Source: Gordonia sp049847105 (GTDB lineage Bacteria; Actinomycetota; Actinomycetes; Mycobacteriales; Mycobacteriaceae). From it: DNA of 64,000 nucleotides. The stretch spans positions 186,001 to 250,000 of the forward strand of contig NZ_JBNCNS010000005.1 of NCBI RefSeq assembly GCF_049847105.1. The letters run 5' to 3'. This document shows positions 16,028 to 25,115 of the stretch, in pieces (within the stretch, counting starts at the first letter, position 1; each line of letters opens with the position of its first letter). The translations under genes were made by a program, and so were the position numbers. The notes under the pieces were generated by a model, which was given only the letters and a program-made list of their open reading frames with translations, was not told the DNA's origin and ran no database searches.

Positions 16028-17134
16028 ATGTCGTCATTGCCGCTCGTGTTCGACGCGCCCAAACGGGGGCGTCCGCCGACTCATTTCGCCGACCTCGCCC
16101 CCGAGGGCCGGGTCGCTGCCCTCGCCGCCCTGGGGCTCCCCAAGTTCCGGGCCAATCAGCTGGCGCGACAGTACTACGGTCGCCTCAACGGCGACGTCGA
16201 GGAGATGAGCGACCTGCCCGCGACGTCACGCGATGCCGTCGGCGAGAAACTCTTCCCGCCCTTGCTGAGTCCGGTGCGGCACATCTCCTGCGACGACGGC
16301 GACACGCGGAAGACGTTGTGGCGACTGCACGACGGCACGCTCCTGGAGAGCGTTCTCATGCGCTACACCGAGCGCAACACACTGTGCATTTCCAGTCAGG
16401 CCGGTTGCGGGATGGCTTGTCCGTTCTGCGCGACCGGGCAGGGCGGCCTCGACCGCAATCTGTCGACGGCCGAGATCGTCGACCAGGTTCGGGCTGCGGC
16501 GCGGGCGTTGCGCGACGGCGAGTTCGGTGAGCCCGGCCGGTTGTCGAATGTCGTCTTCATGGGTATGGGCGAGCCACTCGCGAACTACAAGCGGGTGGTC
16601 AGTGCGGTCCGGCAGATCACGTCGCCGGTACCGGACGGGCTGGGGATCTCGGCGCGGTCGGTGACCGTCTCGACGGTCGGCCTCGCACCTTCGATCCGGC
16701 GCCTGGCGGACGAGGGACTCGCGGTCACCCTGGCGGTGTCGCTGCACACACCCGACGACGAACTCCGCGACACCCTGGTGCCGGTGAACAACAGGTGGTC
16801 GGTGTCGGAGGTCCTCGACGCCGCGCGCTATTACGCCGATACCACGGGCCGGCGCGTGTCGATCGAGTACGCACTGATCAGGGACGTCAACGATCAGCCG
16901 TGGCGGGCGGATCTGTTGGGGGAGAAGCTGCACAAGGCGCTCGGTTCGCGCGTGCACGTCAACCTGATCCCGCTCAATCCCACCCCGGGGTCGGAATGGG
17001 ACGCCAGTCCCAAACCGGTCGAACGCGAGTTCGTCCGGCGGGTCCGGGAACAAGGTGTCTCCTGCACGGTGCGGGACACCCGCGGGCAAGAGATCGCCGC
17101 CGCCTGTGGGCAGTTGGCGGCCGAAGAACGCTGA
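16028..17134 (+). CDS. rlmN: 23S rRNA (adenine-2503-C2)-methyltransferase RlmN
   Basis: 368 residues from ATG 16028. A radical-SAM enzyme that methylates A2503 of 23S rRNA and A37 of some tRNAs. Seen: the N-terminal accessory domain (LGLPKFRANQLARQYYGRL), the iron-sulfur motif CGMACPFC (CxxxCxxC), VVFMGMGEPLANY, and the C-terminal stretch with the second catalytic cysteine in EQGVSCTVRDTRG. The open frame extends upstream to 15860, but that part overlaps the opposite gene and lacks family similarity. Convergent with the DUF2631 gene. Confidence 0.96.
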   Translation: MSSLPLVFDAPKRGRPPTHFADLAPEGRVAALAALGLPKFRANQLARQYYGRLNGDVEEMSDLPATSRDAVGEKLFPPLLSPVRHISCDDGDTRKTLWRLHDGTLLESVLMRYTERNTLCISSQAGCGMACPFCATGQGGLDRNLSTAEIVDQVRAAARALRDGEFGEPGRLSNVVFMGMGEPLANYKRVVSAVRQITSPVPDGLGISARSVTVSTVGLAPSIRRLADEGLAVTLAVSLHTPDDELRDTLVPVNNRWSVSEVLDAARYYADTTGRRVSIEYALIRDVNDQPWRADLLGEKLHKALGSRVHVNLIPLNPTPGSEWDASPKPVEREFVRRVREQGVSCTVRDTRGQEIAAACGQLAAEER

Positions 17135-17147
17135 GACCGGTAGGCGG

Positions 17148-17411
17148 TCAGTTCTTCCAGCGGCCCCGATTGCGGATCGACGGCCGGATCAGGAAGAACG
17201 CGAGAACGGCCGCCATCCCGACGAGGTAGATGTCCTCGATGTGTCCCCGCTGGTTGCCGATGAGCATGCAGAGCAGCGCGACCACACAGAACCATCCGGC
17301 GATCATGAAAGACTTGGTCGCCTGACCGTGCCAGCCGAACCGGGCCGAGGGCGCATCCGCGGGTTCGCGAACCCAGCCGGTGTCGACGTGCTCAACCTCG
17401 GTGCTTGCCAC
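17148..17411 (-). CDS. DUF2631 small membrane protein
   Basis: 87 residues: N-terminal polar part with EHVDTGWVREPADAPSARFGWHG, two hydrophobic segments (FMIAGWFCVVALLCMLIG and IYLVGMAAVLAFFLI) joined by NQRGHIED, and a basic C-terminus (RNRGRWKN). This matches a small family conserved beside rlmN and dxr in Mycobacteriales (Rv2876 by position). Function unknown; likely an inner-membrane protein. A GAGGAG-type site lies before its ATG on the minus strand. Confidence 0.88.
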   Translation of the reverse strand: MASTEVEHVDTGWVREPADAPSARFGWHGQATKSFMIAGWFCVVALLCMLIGNQRGHIEDIYLVGMAAVLAFFLIRPSIRNRGRWKN

Positions 17412-17562
17412 GGTGGCTCCTCACTGCACGGTCAGCGATCTGACGGACGTGACCAGAAGTCTGACGGTCGGTAGTAGTTCATCGAACAGCATAGCGGTAG
17501 CCCCGCACCCGCGACGTACCTGCCACCACGCATGGCCGCGAGTTCGGTGACAGAATGCCGCC

Positions 17563-18519
17563 ATGTCCGACACCGCGCATCGAACCCTGGCCGATTACCG
17601 CTCGGAGAACTATCCGCGCGACATGATCGGTTACGGTGCCACAACCCCGGATCCGCAGTGGCCGGGCGGCGCCAGGATCGCCGTGCAGTTCGTGCTCAAC
17701 TACGAGGAGGGCTCGGAGAACAACGTCCTCGAGAACGACCGTGGCAGTGAGACCTTCCTGTCCGAGATGATCGGTGCGCAGTCGTTCCCGAACCGGCACA
17801 TGAGCATGGAATCGCTCTACGAGTACGGGTCGCGTGCCGGCGTCTGGCGGATTCTGCGGACGTTCTCGCGACGGCAACTGCCGCTCACCATCTTCGCGGT
17901 CGCACAGGCGATGGCGCGCAATCCGGAGGCGGCCGCGGCCTTCGTCGAACGCGGCGACGAGATCGCGTGTCACGGCTATCGATGGCTCAGCTACCAGCTG
18001 GTCAACGCGGCCGTGGAGCGTGAACACATGGAGGTCGGCGTCGACCTGCTGACCGAGATCACCGGTCACCCACCCCTCGGCTGGTACACGGGCCGCGATT
18101 CGCCCAACACCCGCCAACTCGTGGTGGAGCACGGCGGATTCGTCTACGACTCGGACAGCTACGCGGACGACCTGCCGTATTGGGTGAAGGTGCCACGAGG
18201 TGACTCGGTCGTCGATCACCTCGTGGTGCCGTACACCCTCGACACGAACGACATGCGGTTCGCGTCACCCGGCGGGTTTCCGTCCGGCGATCAGTTCTTC
18301 GCCCATCTACGCGACGCCTTCGACGTGCTGTATGCCGAAGGTGTTGCCGGCGCACCCAAGATGCTCTCGATCGGACTGCACTGCCGGATCGCCGGCCGCC
18401 CGGCACGACTGGCCGCACTCGAGCGGTTCCTCGACCACGTGCAGGCCCACGACGACGTCTGGGTCACCCGTCGCATCGACATCGCCGAACACTGGCGGAA
18501 GGTGCATCCGGCGGGCTGA
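17563..18519 (+). CDS. puuE: Polysaccharide-deacetylase-fold allantoinase (PuuE type)
   Basis: 318 residues, the PuuE length. Seen: the N-terminal YPRDMIGYGATTPDPQWPG and VQFVLNYEEGSENN, then DEIACHGYRWLSY and GWYTGRDSPNTRQLV, all typical of the NodB-fold enzymes that hydrolyse allantoin without a metal or deacetylate related amides. No uricase, transthyretin-like or OHCU decarboxylase gene is in the window, so it stands alone between DUF2631 and dxr. Allantoin as substrate is the family's best-known case; another amide is possible. Confidence 0.82.
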   Translation: MSDTAHRTLADYRSENYPRDMIGYGATTPDPQWPGGARIAVQFVLNYEEGSENNVLENDRGSETFLSEMIGAQSFPNRHMSMESLYEYGSRAGVWRILRTFSRRQLPLTIFAVAQAMARNPEAAAAFVERGDEIACHGYRWLSYQLVNAAVEREHMEVGVDLLTEITGHPPLGWYTGRDSPNTRQLVVEHGGFVYDSDSYADDLPYWVKVPRGDSVVDHLVVPYTLDTNDMRFASPGGFPSGDQFFAHLRDAFDVLYAEGVAGAPKMLSIGLHCRIAGRPARLAALERFLDHVQAHDDVWVTRRIDIAEHWRKVHPAG

Positions 18520-18563
18520 ACCGGAAGTTTGGGCTCACCAGTCCGAGGCAGGACAATGAGTTC

Positions 18564-19739
18564 GTGACGACGCGCGTACTCATTCTCGGCTCGACCGGGT
18601 CGATCGGTGTCCAGGCCCTCGAGGTCATCGCCGAGCATCCCGAACGTTTCCAGGTGGTCGGACTCGGGGCAGGCGGCGCGAACCTCGATCTGCTGCGTGC
18701 CCAGGCACAGTCGTTCCGGATTCCGGCCGGCGCCCTGGCGGTTGCCGATCCGATTGCCGCGCGAACGCTCTCCGACGATCTCGGCAGCCGAGTTCTCGGC
18801 GGCCCGGACGCGATGTGTGACCTGATCGACGCCGTCGAGGCCGATGTGGTCCTCAACGCCGTCGTCGGGTCCATCGGTCTCCGGCCGAGTCTCGCGGCGT
18901 TGCGTTCCGGAGCGCGACTGGCGCTGGCGAACAAGGAGTCCCTGGTCGCAGGCGGCTCCCTGGTTCTCGACGCCGCCGCCCCCGGTCAGATCGTGCCCGT
19001 GGATTCAGAGCACTCGGCGATCGCGCAATGCTTGCGGGCCGGCACCGCCGACGAGGTGGACCGGCTCGTCCTCACCGCATCGGGCGGTCCCTTCCGGGGC
19101 TGGACCCGCGCGGCGCTCGAGGACGTGACCCCGGAGCAGGCAGGTCACCATCCGACCTGGTCGATGGGTCCGATGATCACGCTGAACTCGGCAACGCTGG
19201 TGAACAAGGCGCTCGAGGTCATCGAGGCGCACCTGCTGTTCGGCGTGGACTACGACCGCATCGACGTCACCGTGCACGCGCAGTCGATCGTCCATTCGAT
19301 GGTGACCTTCGTCGACGGGGCCACCATTGCCAAGGCATCGCCCCCGTCGATGAAACTCCCGATCGCGCTGGCGCTCGGTTGGCCGGCGCGCGTGCCCGGC
19401 TCGGCGGCCGCCTGTGACTTCTCGACCGCGTCGTCGTGGACGTTCGAGCCGGTCGACAACGCGGTCTTCCCGGCGATCGATCTCGCCCGTGAGGCGGGTC
19501 GTGGCGGTGGCTCGCTCACCGCCGTCTACAACGCCGCCAACGAGGCCGCGGCTGAGGGTTTCTTCGCCGGTGCCATCCGGTTCCCGCGGATCGTCGAGAT
19601 CATCCGTGAGGTGCTCGCCGAGGCCGATCAGTGGCGGGAACGGCCAGGTACTGTGGATGAGGTCTTGGCCGCTGATCAGTGGGCACGCGAACATGCTGCG
19701 CGTCTGGTCAAGGCATCTGCGGATGGAGTGAGTCAGTGA
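18564..19739 (+). CDS. dxr: 1-deoxy-D-xylulose 5-phosphate reductoisomerase
   Basis: 391 residues with a GTG start. Second step of the MEP isoprenoid pathway: NADPH-dependent conversion of DXP to MEP. Seen: NADPH-binding ILGSTGSIGVQALEVI, then LANKESLVAGG, the metal and substrate segment PVDSEHSAIAQCL, the flexible-loop SGGPFRGWTR, and WSMGPMITLNSATLVNK. Its stop overlaps the rip1 GTG by four bases; ispG, another MEP enzyme, follows rip1, the same trio as in M. tuberculosis. Confidence 0.97.
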   Translation: MTTRVLILGSTGSIGVQALEVIAEHPERFQVVGLGAGGANLDLLRAQAQSFRIPAGALAVADPIAARTLSDDLGSRVLGGPDAMCDLIDAVEADVVLNAVVGSIGLRPSLAALRSGARLALANKESLVAGGSLVLDAAAPGQIVPVDSEHSAIAQCLRAGTADEVDRLVLTASGGPFRGWTRAALEDVTPEQAGHHPTWSMGPMITLNSATLVNKALEVIEAHLLFGVDYDRIDVTVHAQSIVHSMVTFVDGATIAKASPPSMKLPIALALGWPARVPGSAAACDFSTASSWTFEPVDNAVFPAIDLAREAGRGGGSLTAVYNAANEAAAEGFFAGAIRFPRIVEIIREVLAEADQWRERPGTVDEVLAADQWAREHAARLVKASADGVSQ

Positions 19740-20968
19740 GTTTTGCGCTCGGCGTGGTGCTGTTCGCCGCAGCGCTGGTGCTGTCGGTTGCATGGCACGA
19801 ATGCGGTCACATGTGGGCAGCACAGGCGACCGGGATGAAGGTCCGCCGATACTTCGTCGGCTTCGGGCCCACGCTGTGGTCGACCCGTCGCGGGGAGACC
19901 GAATACGGCGTCAAGGCGCTGCCGCTCGGCGGCTTCTGTGACATCGCGGGCATGACGCCCTACGACGAGATCGCCGAGGAAGACCGCCCGCGGGCCATGT
20001 ACCTGCAGAAGCCGTGGAAACGGCTGGTGGTGCTGTTGGCCGGTCCGGCGCAGAACTTCGTGCTCGGGTTCGTCCTGGTCGTCATCGTCGGTGCGATTTT
20101 CGGCCTGCCGAACATCAGCCAGGACCCGGTGCCCGCAACGGTGTCGAAGACGAGTTGCGTGTCGGCCACCACCACGTACTCCGAGACGGCGGAGCCGGTG
20201 CGGACCCCGTGCGCGGGCAACGGTCCGGCTGCCGACGCGGGCCTGCGCGCCGGCGACACGATCGTCGCCGTCAACGGTCAGCCGGTCTCCGACTACTCAG
20301 AGGTGTCCAAACAGATCGGCACGGGCTCCGACCCGGTCGACATGACCGTGCAGCGCGGCGGCGAGAAGATCGACCTCACGATCACTCCGCAACCCGCGAC
20401 CATCGTCGTCCAGCGGTCCGACGGGACCAAGGAGACCGAACAGGCCCGCCAGGTCGGCATCACGTTCACGCCGCCGCCGAACATCAACCACTACGACGGA
20501 CTCGAGGTGATCCCCGCATCGTTCGCGTTCACCGGTGACCTGTTCGTGGCCACCTGGGACGCCTTGCTGTCGATGCCGTCGAAGGTCAGTGCCCTGTGGA
20601 CGGCAGTCACGGGTGGTGAGCGCTCGGCAGACACCCCGGTCAGCGTCTACGGCGCGTCGGTGCTGGGTGGTCAGGCCGTCGAGCGGGGTGCGTGGAGCAC
20701 CTTCCTGCTGTTGCTGATCAGCATCAACTTTTTCCTCGGGTTGTTCAATCTCGTGCCGCTATTACCGTTGGATGGTGGGCACATGGCCATCGTCGGGTAC
20801 GAGAAGGCCCGCAACACGGTGCGCGGATGGTTCGGGCGTGGCGCAGGCGGGCCCGTCGACTACCTGAAGCTCATGCCGATCACCTACGCGGTGGTGATCA
20901 TCATGGGTGGATTCATGGTCCTGACGGTCACCGCCGACATCGTCAACCCGATCGAACTGTTCAAATGA
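19736..20968 (+). CDS. rip1: Site-2 intramembrane zinc metalloprotease (Rip1/RseP)
   Basis: 410 residues from the coupled GTG. Cuts anti-sigma factors and other single-pass proteins inside the membrane. Seen: the zinc motif HECGH at residues 21-25 within the first membrane helix, a membrane segment with VLLAGPAQNFVLGFVLVV, a PDZ domain (PAADAGLRAGDTIVAVNGQPV), and the third catalytic segment FNLVPLLPLDGGH. The M. tuberculosis Rip1 controls several sigma factors and cell-envelope lipid genes. Position between dxr and ispG is conserved. A short gap and then ispG follow. Confidence 0.95.
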   Translation: MSFALGVVLFAAALVLSVAWHECGHMWAAQATGMKVRRYFVGFGPTLWSTRRGETEYGVKALPLGGFCDIAGMTPYDEIAEEDRPRAMYLQKPWKRLVVLLAGPAQNFVLGFVLVVIVGAIFGLPNISQDPVPATVSKTSCVSATTTYSETAEPVRTPCAGNGPAADAGLRAGDTIVAVNGQPVSDYSEVSKQIGTGSDPVDMTVQRGGEKIDLTITPQPATIVVQRSDGTKETEQARQVGITFTPPPNINHYDGLEVIPASFAFTGDLFVATWDALLSMPSKVSALWTAVTGGERSADTPVSVYGASVLGGQAVERGAWSTFLLLLISINFFLGLFNLVPLLPLDGGHMAIVGYEKARNTVRGWFGRGAGGPVDYLKLMPITYAVVIIMGGFMVLTVTADIVNPIELFK

Positions 20969-21051
20969 CCCAGCCTTAGCCGTCGCCCAACCTTCCATCA
21001 CCCAGCTCAGCCGTTGAACCACACAGCCATTCGTCATTCGAGGTGAACGAG

Positions 21052-22242
21052 ATGAACGCCCCAGCAACTCCCGGAGACGCGCTCTCGGTCGGGCTCGGCA
21101 TGCCCGCCGGCCCGCCGCCCGTGTTGGCGCCCCGCCGCCAGACACGCCAGATCCAGGTCGGTCAGGTCGGTGTGGGCAGCGACCATCCGATCTCGGTGCA
21201 GTCGATGACCACCACCAAGACCCACGACATCAACGCGACGCTCCAGCAGATCGCCGAGCTCACCGCATCGGGCTGCGACATCGTGCGGGTGGCCTGCCCG
21301 CGTCCCGAAGACGCCGAGGCACTGCCCGTGATCGCCAAGAAAAGCAAGATCCCGGTGATCGCCGACATCCACTTCCAGCCGAAGTACATCTTCGCCGCCA
21401 TCGACGCCGGCTGCGCGGCGGTTCGGGTCAACCCCGGCAACATCAAGGAGTTCGACGGGCGCGTCAAAGAGGTGGCATATGCCGCCAAGGACGCCGGGAT
21501 CCCGATCCGGATCGGCGTCAACGCCGGCTCCCTCGATCCCAGGCTGCTGAAGAAGTACGGCAAGGCGACCCCCGAGGCCCTCGTCGAATCGGCACTCTGG
21601 GAGGCCGGCCTGTTCGAGGAGCACGGCTTCGGCGACATCAAGATCTCCGTCAAGCACAACGACCCGGTGGTCATGGTCGAGGCCTACCGGCAGCTCGCTG
21701 CGCAGTGCGACTATCCGCTGCACCTCGGGGTCACCGAGGCCGGACCTGCATTCCAGGGCACCATCAAGTCGGCGGTCGCCTTCGGTGCACTGCTCTCCGA
21801 GGGCATCGGCGACACCATCCGGGTCTCCCTGTCGGCGCCGCCCGCCGAGGAGGTCAAGGTCGGTGATCAGATCCTGCAGTCACTCAACCTCCGGCCACGC
21901 AAACTCGAGATCGTGTCGTGCCCGTCATGCGGGCGGGCGCAAGTCGACGTCTACAAGCTGGCGGACGCGGTCACCGCGGGACTCGAGGGTATGGAGGTCC
22001 CGCTGCGTGTCGCCGTGATGGGTTGTGTCGTCAACGGTCCCGGTGAGGCACGCGAGGCAGATCTCGGTGTGGCGTCGGGTAACGGCAAGGGTCAGATCTT
22101 CGTCAAGGGAGAGGTCATCAAGACCGTGCCCGAGGCTGAGATCGTGGAGACCTTGATCGAAGAAGCGCTGCGAATCGCAGGCGAGTCGGGTGACACTGGT
22201 GGGGACAGGGAAGTGGGCTCACCGGTCGTCACGATCAGCTGA
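21052..22242 (+). CDS. ispG: 4-hydroxy-3-methylbut-2-enyl diphosphate synthase (IspG/GcpE)
   Basis: 396 residues from ATG 21052; a GTG three codons earlier is possible, but GAGGTG at 21040-21045 is well spaced for the ATG. Reductive dehydration of MEcPP to HMBPP using a 4Fe-4S cluster. Seen: VGSDHPISVQSMTTTKTHD, the barrel strands PVIADIHFQPKY and VRVNPGNIKEFD, and the cluster ligands CPSCGR and CVVNGPGEAREAD. With dxr it gives two MEP-pathway enzymes in one cluster. Confidence 0.96.
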   Translation: MNAPATPGDALSVGLGMPAGPPPVLAPRRQTRQIQVGQVGVGSDHPISVQSMTTTKTHDINATLQQIAELTASGCDIVRVACPRPEDAEALPVIAKKSKIPVIADIHFQPKYIFAAIDAGCAAVRVNPGNIKEFDGRVKEVAYAAKDAGIPIRIGVNAGSLDPRLLKKYGKATPEALVESALWEAGLFEEHGFGDIKISVKHNDPVVMVEAYRQLAAQCDYPLHLGVTEAGPAFQGTIKSAVAFGALLSEGIGDTIRVSLSAPPAEEVKVGDQILQSLNLRPRKLEIVSCPSCGRAQVDVYKLADAVTAGLEGMEVPLRVAVMGCVVNGPGEAREADLGVASGNGKGQIFVKGEVIKTVPEAEIVETLIEEALRIAGESGDTGGDREVGSPVVTIS

Positions 22243-22316
22243 CGACAGCAGAGGCGACCACTGCCGAAGGCGCCGGAGCCGGAGGTCGTGCCCTGCCCGA
22301 CTACTGCAGAGGAGCG

Positions 22317-23156
22317 GTGGTGCTGAAGCTACTGGGTGACCGCCCCCTCGGCGCACGTGATGCGCCGGTGGTCGAGCGCGTCATGGCCGCCGACCCGGTG
22401 GCGATGTGCATGGTGGCGGCACGTTTCGAGACCCACGGCATCAACCCGCGGCTGCTCGGTGGGGAACTGTGGTCCATCGACGACCCGACGACGTCCCTGT
22501 GCTTCTCGGGGGCGAACCTGATCCCGCTCGCCGGTTCCGCCGACGACATGGAGGGTTTCGCCGACCGCGCCGCCTCGGCGCCACGGATCTGCTCCTCGAT
22601 CGTCGGTCGCGCCGAGTTGGTACTGCCGTTCTGGGACCGCGTCCAACCGTGTTGGGGACCCGCACGTGAGGTGCGCGACAACCAGCCGCTGATGGCGCTC
22701 ACCGGCACGCCCGTCGTCACGCCGGACCCGCTGGTGCGACTGGTCACCCTGGACGATCTCGACGCGTATCTGCCGGCCGCCGTCGACATGTTCATCGGTG
22801 AGGTCGGCGTGGACCCGTGTGCCGGTGACGGCGGCCGTTCCTACCGCCGGCGGCTGGCGTCGCTGGTCACTGCGCAGCGGGTGTTCGCCAGGTTCGACCG
22901 CGGTGAGGTCGTGTTCAAGGCCGAGATCGGTTCGCTCTCAAGGAGAGTCGGACAGATTCAGGGTGTCTGGGTGGCCCCGCACCGACGTGGTGAGGGGTTC
23001 GGCGCCGCCGGCACTGCGGCCGTTGCGGCGGCGATCATCTCGCACGGCCGGACGCCGAGTCTCTACGTGAACAGCTTCAACCTCCCGGCGCGAGAGGTCT
23101 ACCGGCAGGTCGGGTTCAGCGAGGTCGGGACGTTCGCGACAGTTCTGGTCGACTGA
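22317..23156 (+). CDS. GNAT acetyltransferase with DUF4081 N-terminal domain
   Basis: 279 residues; GTG 22317 or the adjoining GTG 22320, with AGAGGAG at 22308-22314. The first ~130 residues match the DUF4081 part of the actinobacterial Rv2867c family (PVAMCMVAARFETHGI, then ELWSIDDP). The second half is a GNAT domain with the acetyl-CoA loop IQGVWVAPHRRGEGFGAAG and the terminal SFNLPAREVYRQVGFSEVG. Substrate unknown. It sits downstream of ispG as in mycobacteria. Confidence 0.88.
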   Translation: MVLKLLGDRPLGARDAPVVERVMAADPVAMCMVAARFETHGINPRLLGGELWSIDDPTTSLCFSGANLIPLAGSADDMEGFADRAASAPRICSSIVGRAELVLPFWDRVQPCWGPAREVRDNQPLMALTGTPVVTPDPLVRLVTLDDLDAYLPAAVDMFIGEVGVDPCAGDGGRSYRRRLASLVTAQRVFARFDRGEVVFKAEIGSLSRRVGQIQGVWVAPHRRGEGFGAAGTAAVAAAIISHGRTPSLYVNSFNLPAREVYRQVGFSEVGTFATVLVD

Positions 23157-23266
23157 CTGTCCGGTCGCACGGGACACGGCCGTCACAGTCTGCGATGATG
23201 CGTCTTCGCGGCGCGTAGCGCGTGGCGCAACGGATTCCGGTGGCCGACGCCATATGATCGCAACCG

Positions 23267-25102
23267 ATGTGGCAGATGAGATGGCGTGTGATCAGCGGGA
23301 CCTGTGTGTCGGTGAGTGCTCTCGTCGTGCTCGGGGTGGCCGGCTGCTCCACGGCTGACGACGGACCCCGTCAGGCCGTCGAGAGGTTCCTGACCGCATA
23401 TGGTGCCCACGACACCGTGGCCGCTGCCCAGCTCACCGACAACGCGTCGCAGGCCCAGACCGATCTCGACGCCGCCTGGAAGGGCATATCGGCCCAGAAG
23501 CTCACCTTCAGTACCGGGAAGGCGCAGGTCACCGGCGACACCGCCGACATCGACGTCACCTACCAATGGGGCCTGCCGGGTGGACGCGAGTGGAGCTATC
23601 CAGCCCGGATCGCGATGATCCGCTCCGACTCCGGGTGGGGCGTGCGGTGGATCTCGACCGACATCCACCCGGACCTCGGTGCCAACCAACGGCTTTCGCT
23701 GCGGACGACGGGTGCGCCGCGGGCGACGGTGAACGAATCCGACGGTTCAGAGGTGATGGTCAACGGCACGGTGGTCGGCATCAACTTCGACGCGCAGGCC
23801 GCTGCCGCGAGTGGCTCGGTGGCCGATTCGGTGACGCAGCTCGTGTCGGTGCTGAAGCCGTTCGACCCGACGCTGTCGGCGCAGAAGATCGCCGAGGAGT
23901 CCACCGCGGGCGGCGGGTCGTATCCCATCACCCGCCTGTCCCAGCGTGATTTCGACCGACTCCGCGACCGGTTGGCCATCCCCGGGGTCGAGCACAACGA
24001 ACAGGCCGAGCTGGTACCGAAGAATCCGGACTTCGCGCCCGCCCTGCTGACCGAGGTCAAGAAGGTGGTCGACAGCGAAGTCGACGGTCGGGCGGGGTGG
24101 CGGGTGGTCACCGTCAACCCCAACGGCCTCGACGCCGATGTCCTCGCCGATCACGCCGCGCAGCCCGCACCTGCGGTCTCGCTGAGCCTGTCACGGCAGG
24201 TGCAGACGGCCGCGCAGCGGGCGGTCGACGCCACCAACCGCTTCCAGATCGCGATGGTGGTCATCCAGCCGTCCACCGGCCATATTCTCGCCGTCGCGCA
24301 GAACAAGTCGGCCGATCGCGACGGACCGATCGCGACCGCCGGGCTCTATCCGCCCGGCTCGACGTTCAAGATGGTCACCGCGGCCGCGGCCATCAGCCGC
24401 AACCTGGCTCATCCCGGGACCATGGTGCCGTGCCCCGGCGAGATCGAGATCGGGCCGCGTCGTATCCCCAACTACGACCGATTCTCGTTGGGGACCGTGC
24501 CGATGCTGCAGGCCTTCGCGAATTCCTGCAACACGACGTTCGCCAAACTCGCCAGCGAGATGGGGCCGTCGGACCTCGCACACACCGCTGCGTCGATGGG
24601 GATCGGACAGCACTACGACATCCCGGGTCTCGCGGCCGTCTCCGGGTCGGTGCCGATCGCCCCGGAGTTGGTGGCACGCACCGAGGACGGCTTCGGCCAG
24701 GGCAAGGTCCTGGTCAGTCCGCTCGGCCTCGCTCTGGTCGCGGCCACCGTCGCGCACAACGGCAAAGCACCGATACCCCAACTGATCCTGGGCAAGCCGA
24801 CAAAGGTCGAGGGTCCGCAACCTTCCCTGGATCCGTCGGTGGTGGCCGAGCTCCGGCCGATGATGCGAGCCGTCGTCCAGCAGGGCACCGGCACCGTCAT
24901 CGCCGGACAGGGCGACATCCTCGGGAAGACGGGCGAGGCGGAGTTCGACGGCGGCTCACATGCGTGGTTCGCCGGTTACCGAGGCGATCTCGCATTCGCG
25001 ACGCTGGTGGTGCGTGGCGGCGACTCGAACAACGCGGTCGCCGTGACCAGGGACATGTTCGCCTCACTACCGCCGGGATACGCCGCAGCTGCCCGGTCGT
25101 GA
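23267..25102 (+). CDS. Penicillin-binding lipoprotein (class B transpeptidase)
   Basis: 611 residues, counterpart by position of Rv2864c. Seen: a lipoprotein signal with lipobox LGVAGC, an NTF2-like MecA-type N-terminal domain (AVERFLTAYGAHDTVAAAQL), a dimerisation region, then the transpeptidase domain with catalytic SxxK as PGSTFKM, SxN as ANSCNTTF, and KTG as LGKTGEAEFDG. It would crosslink peptidoglycan on the outer face of the membrane. It ends 13 bp before the convergent ABC transporter ATPase gene. Confidence 0.95.
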   Translation: MWQMRWRVISGTCVSVSALVVLGVAGCSTADDGPRQAVERFLTAYGAHDTVAAAQLTDNASQAQTDLDAAWKGISAQKLTFSTGKAQVTGDTADIDVTYQWGLPGGREWSYPARIAMIRSDSGWGVRWISTDIHPDLGANQRLSLRTTGAPRATVNESDGSEVMVNGTVVGINFDAQAAAASGSVADSVTQLVSVLKPFDPTLSAQKIAEESTAGGGSYPITRLSQRDFDRLRDRLAIPGVEHNEQAELVPKNPDFAPALLTEVKKVVDSEVDGRAGWRVVTVNPNGLDADVLADHAAQPAPAVSLSLSRQVQTAAQRAVDATNRFQIAMVVIQPSTGHILAVAQNKSADRDGPIATAGLYPPGSTFKMVTAAAAISRNLAHPGTMVPCPGEIEIGPRRIPNYDRFSLGTVPMLQAFANSCNTTFAKLASEMGPSDLAHTAASMGIGQHYDIPGLAAVSGSVPIAPELVARTEDGFGQGKVLVSPLGLALVAATVAHNGKAPIPQLILGKPTKVEGPQPSLDPSVVAELRPMMRAVVQQGTGTVIAGQGDILGKTGEAEFDGGSHAWFAGYRGDLAFATLVVRGGDSNNAVAVTRDMFASLPPGYAAAARS

Positions 25103-25115
25103 GTCGCGGAACCGG

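Noticed and set aside
17123..17157. Hairpin between the converging rlmN and DUF2631 genes
   Set aside because: Pairing of GAAGAA with TTCTTC needs several bulges inside, so it is too weak to list as a terminator.
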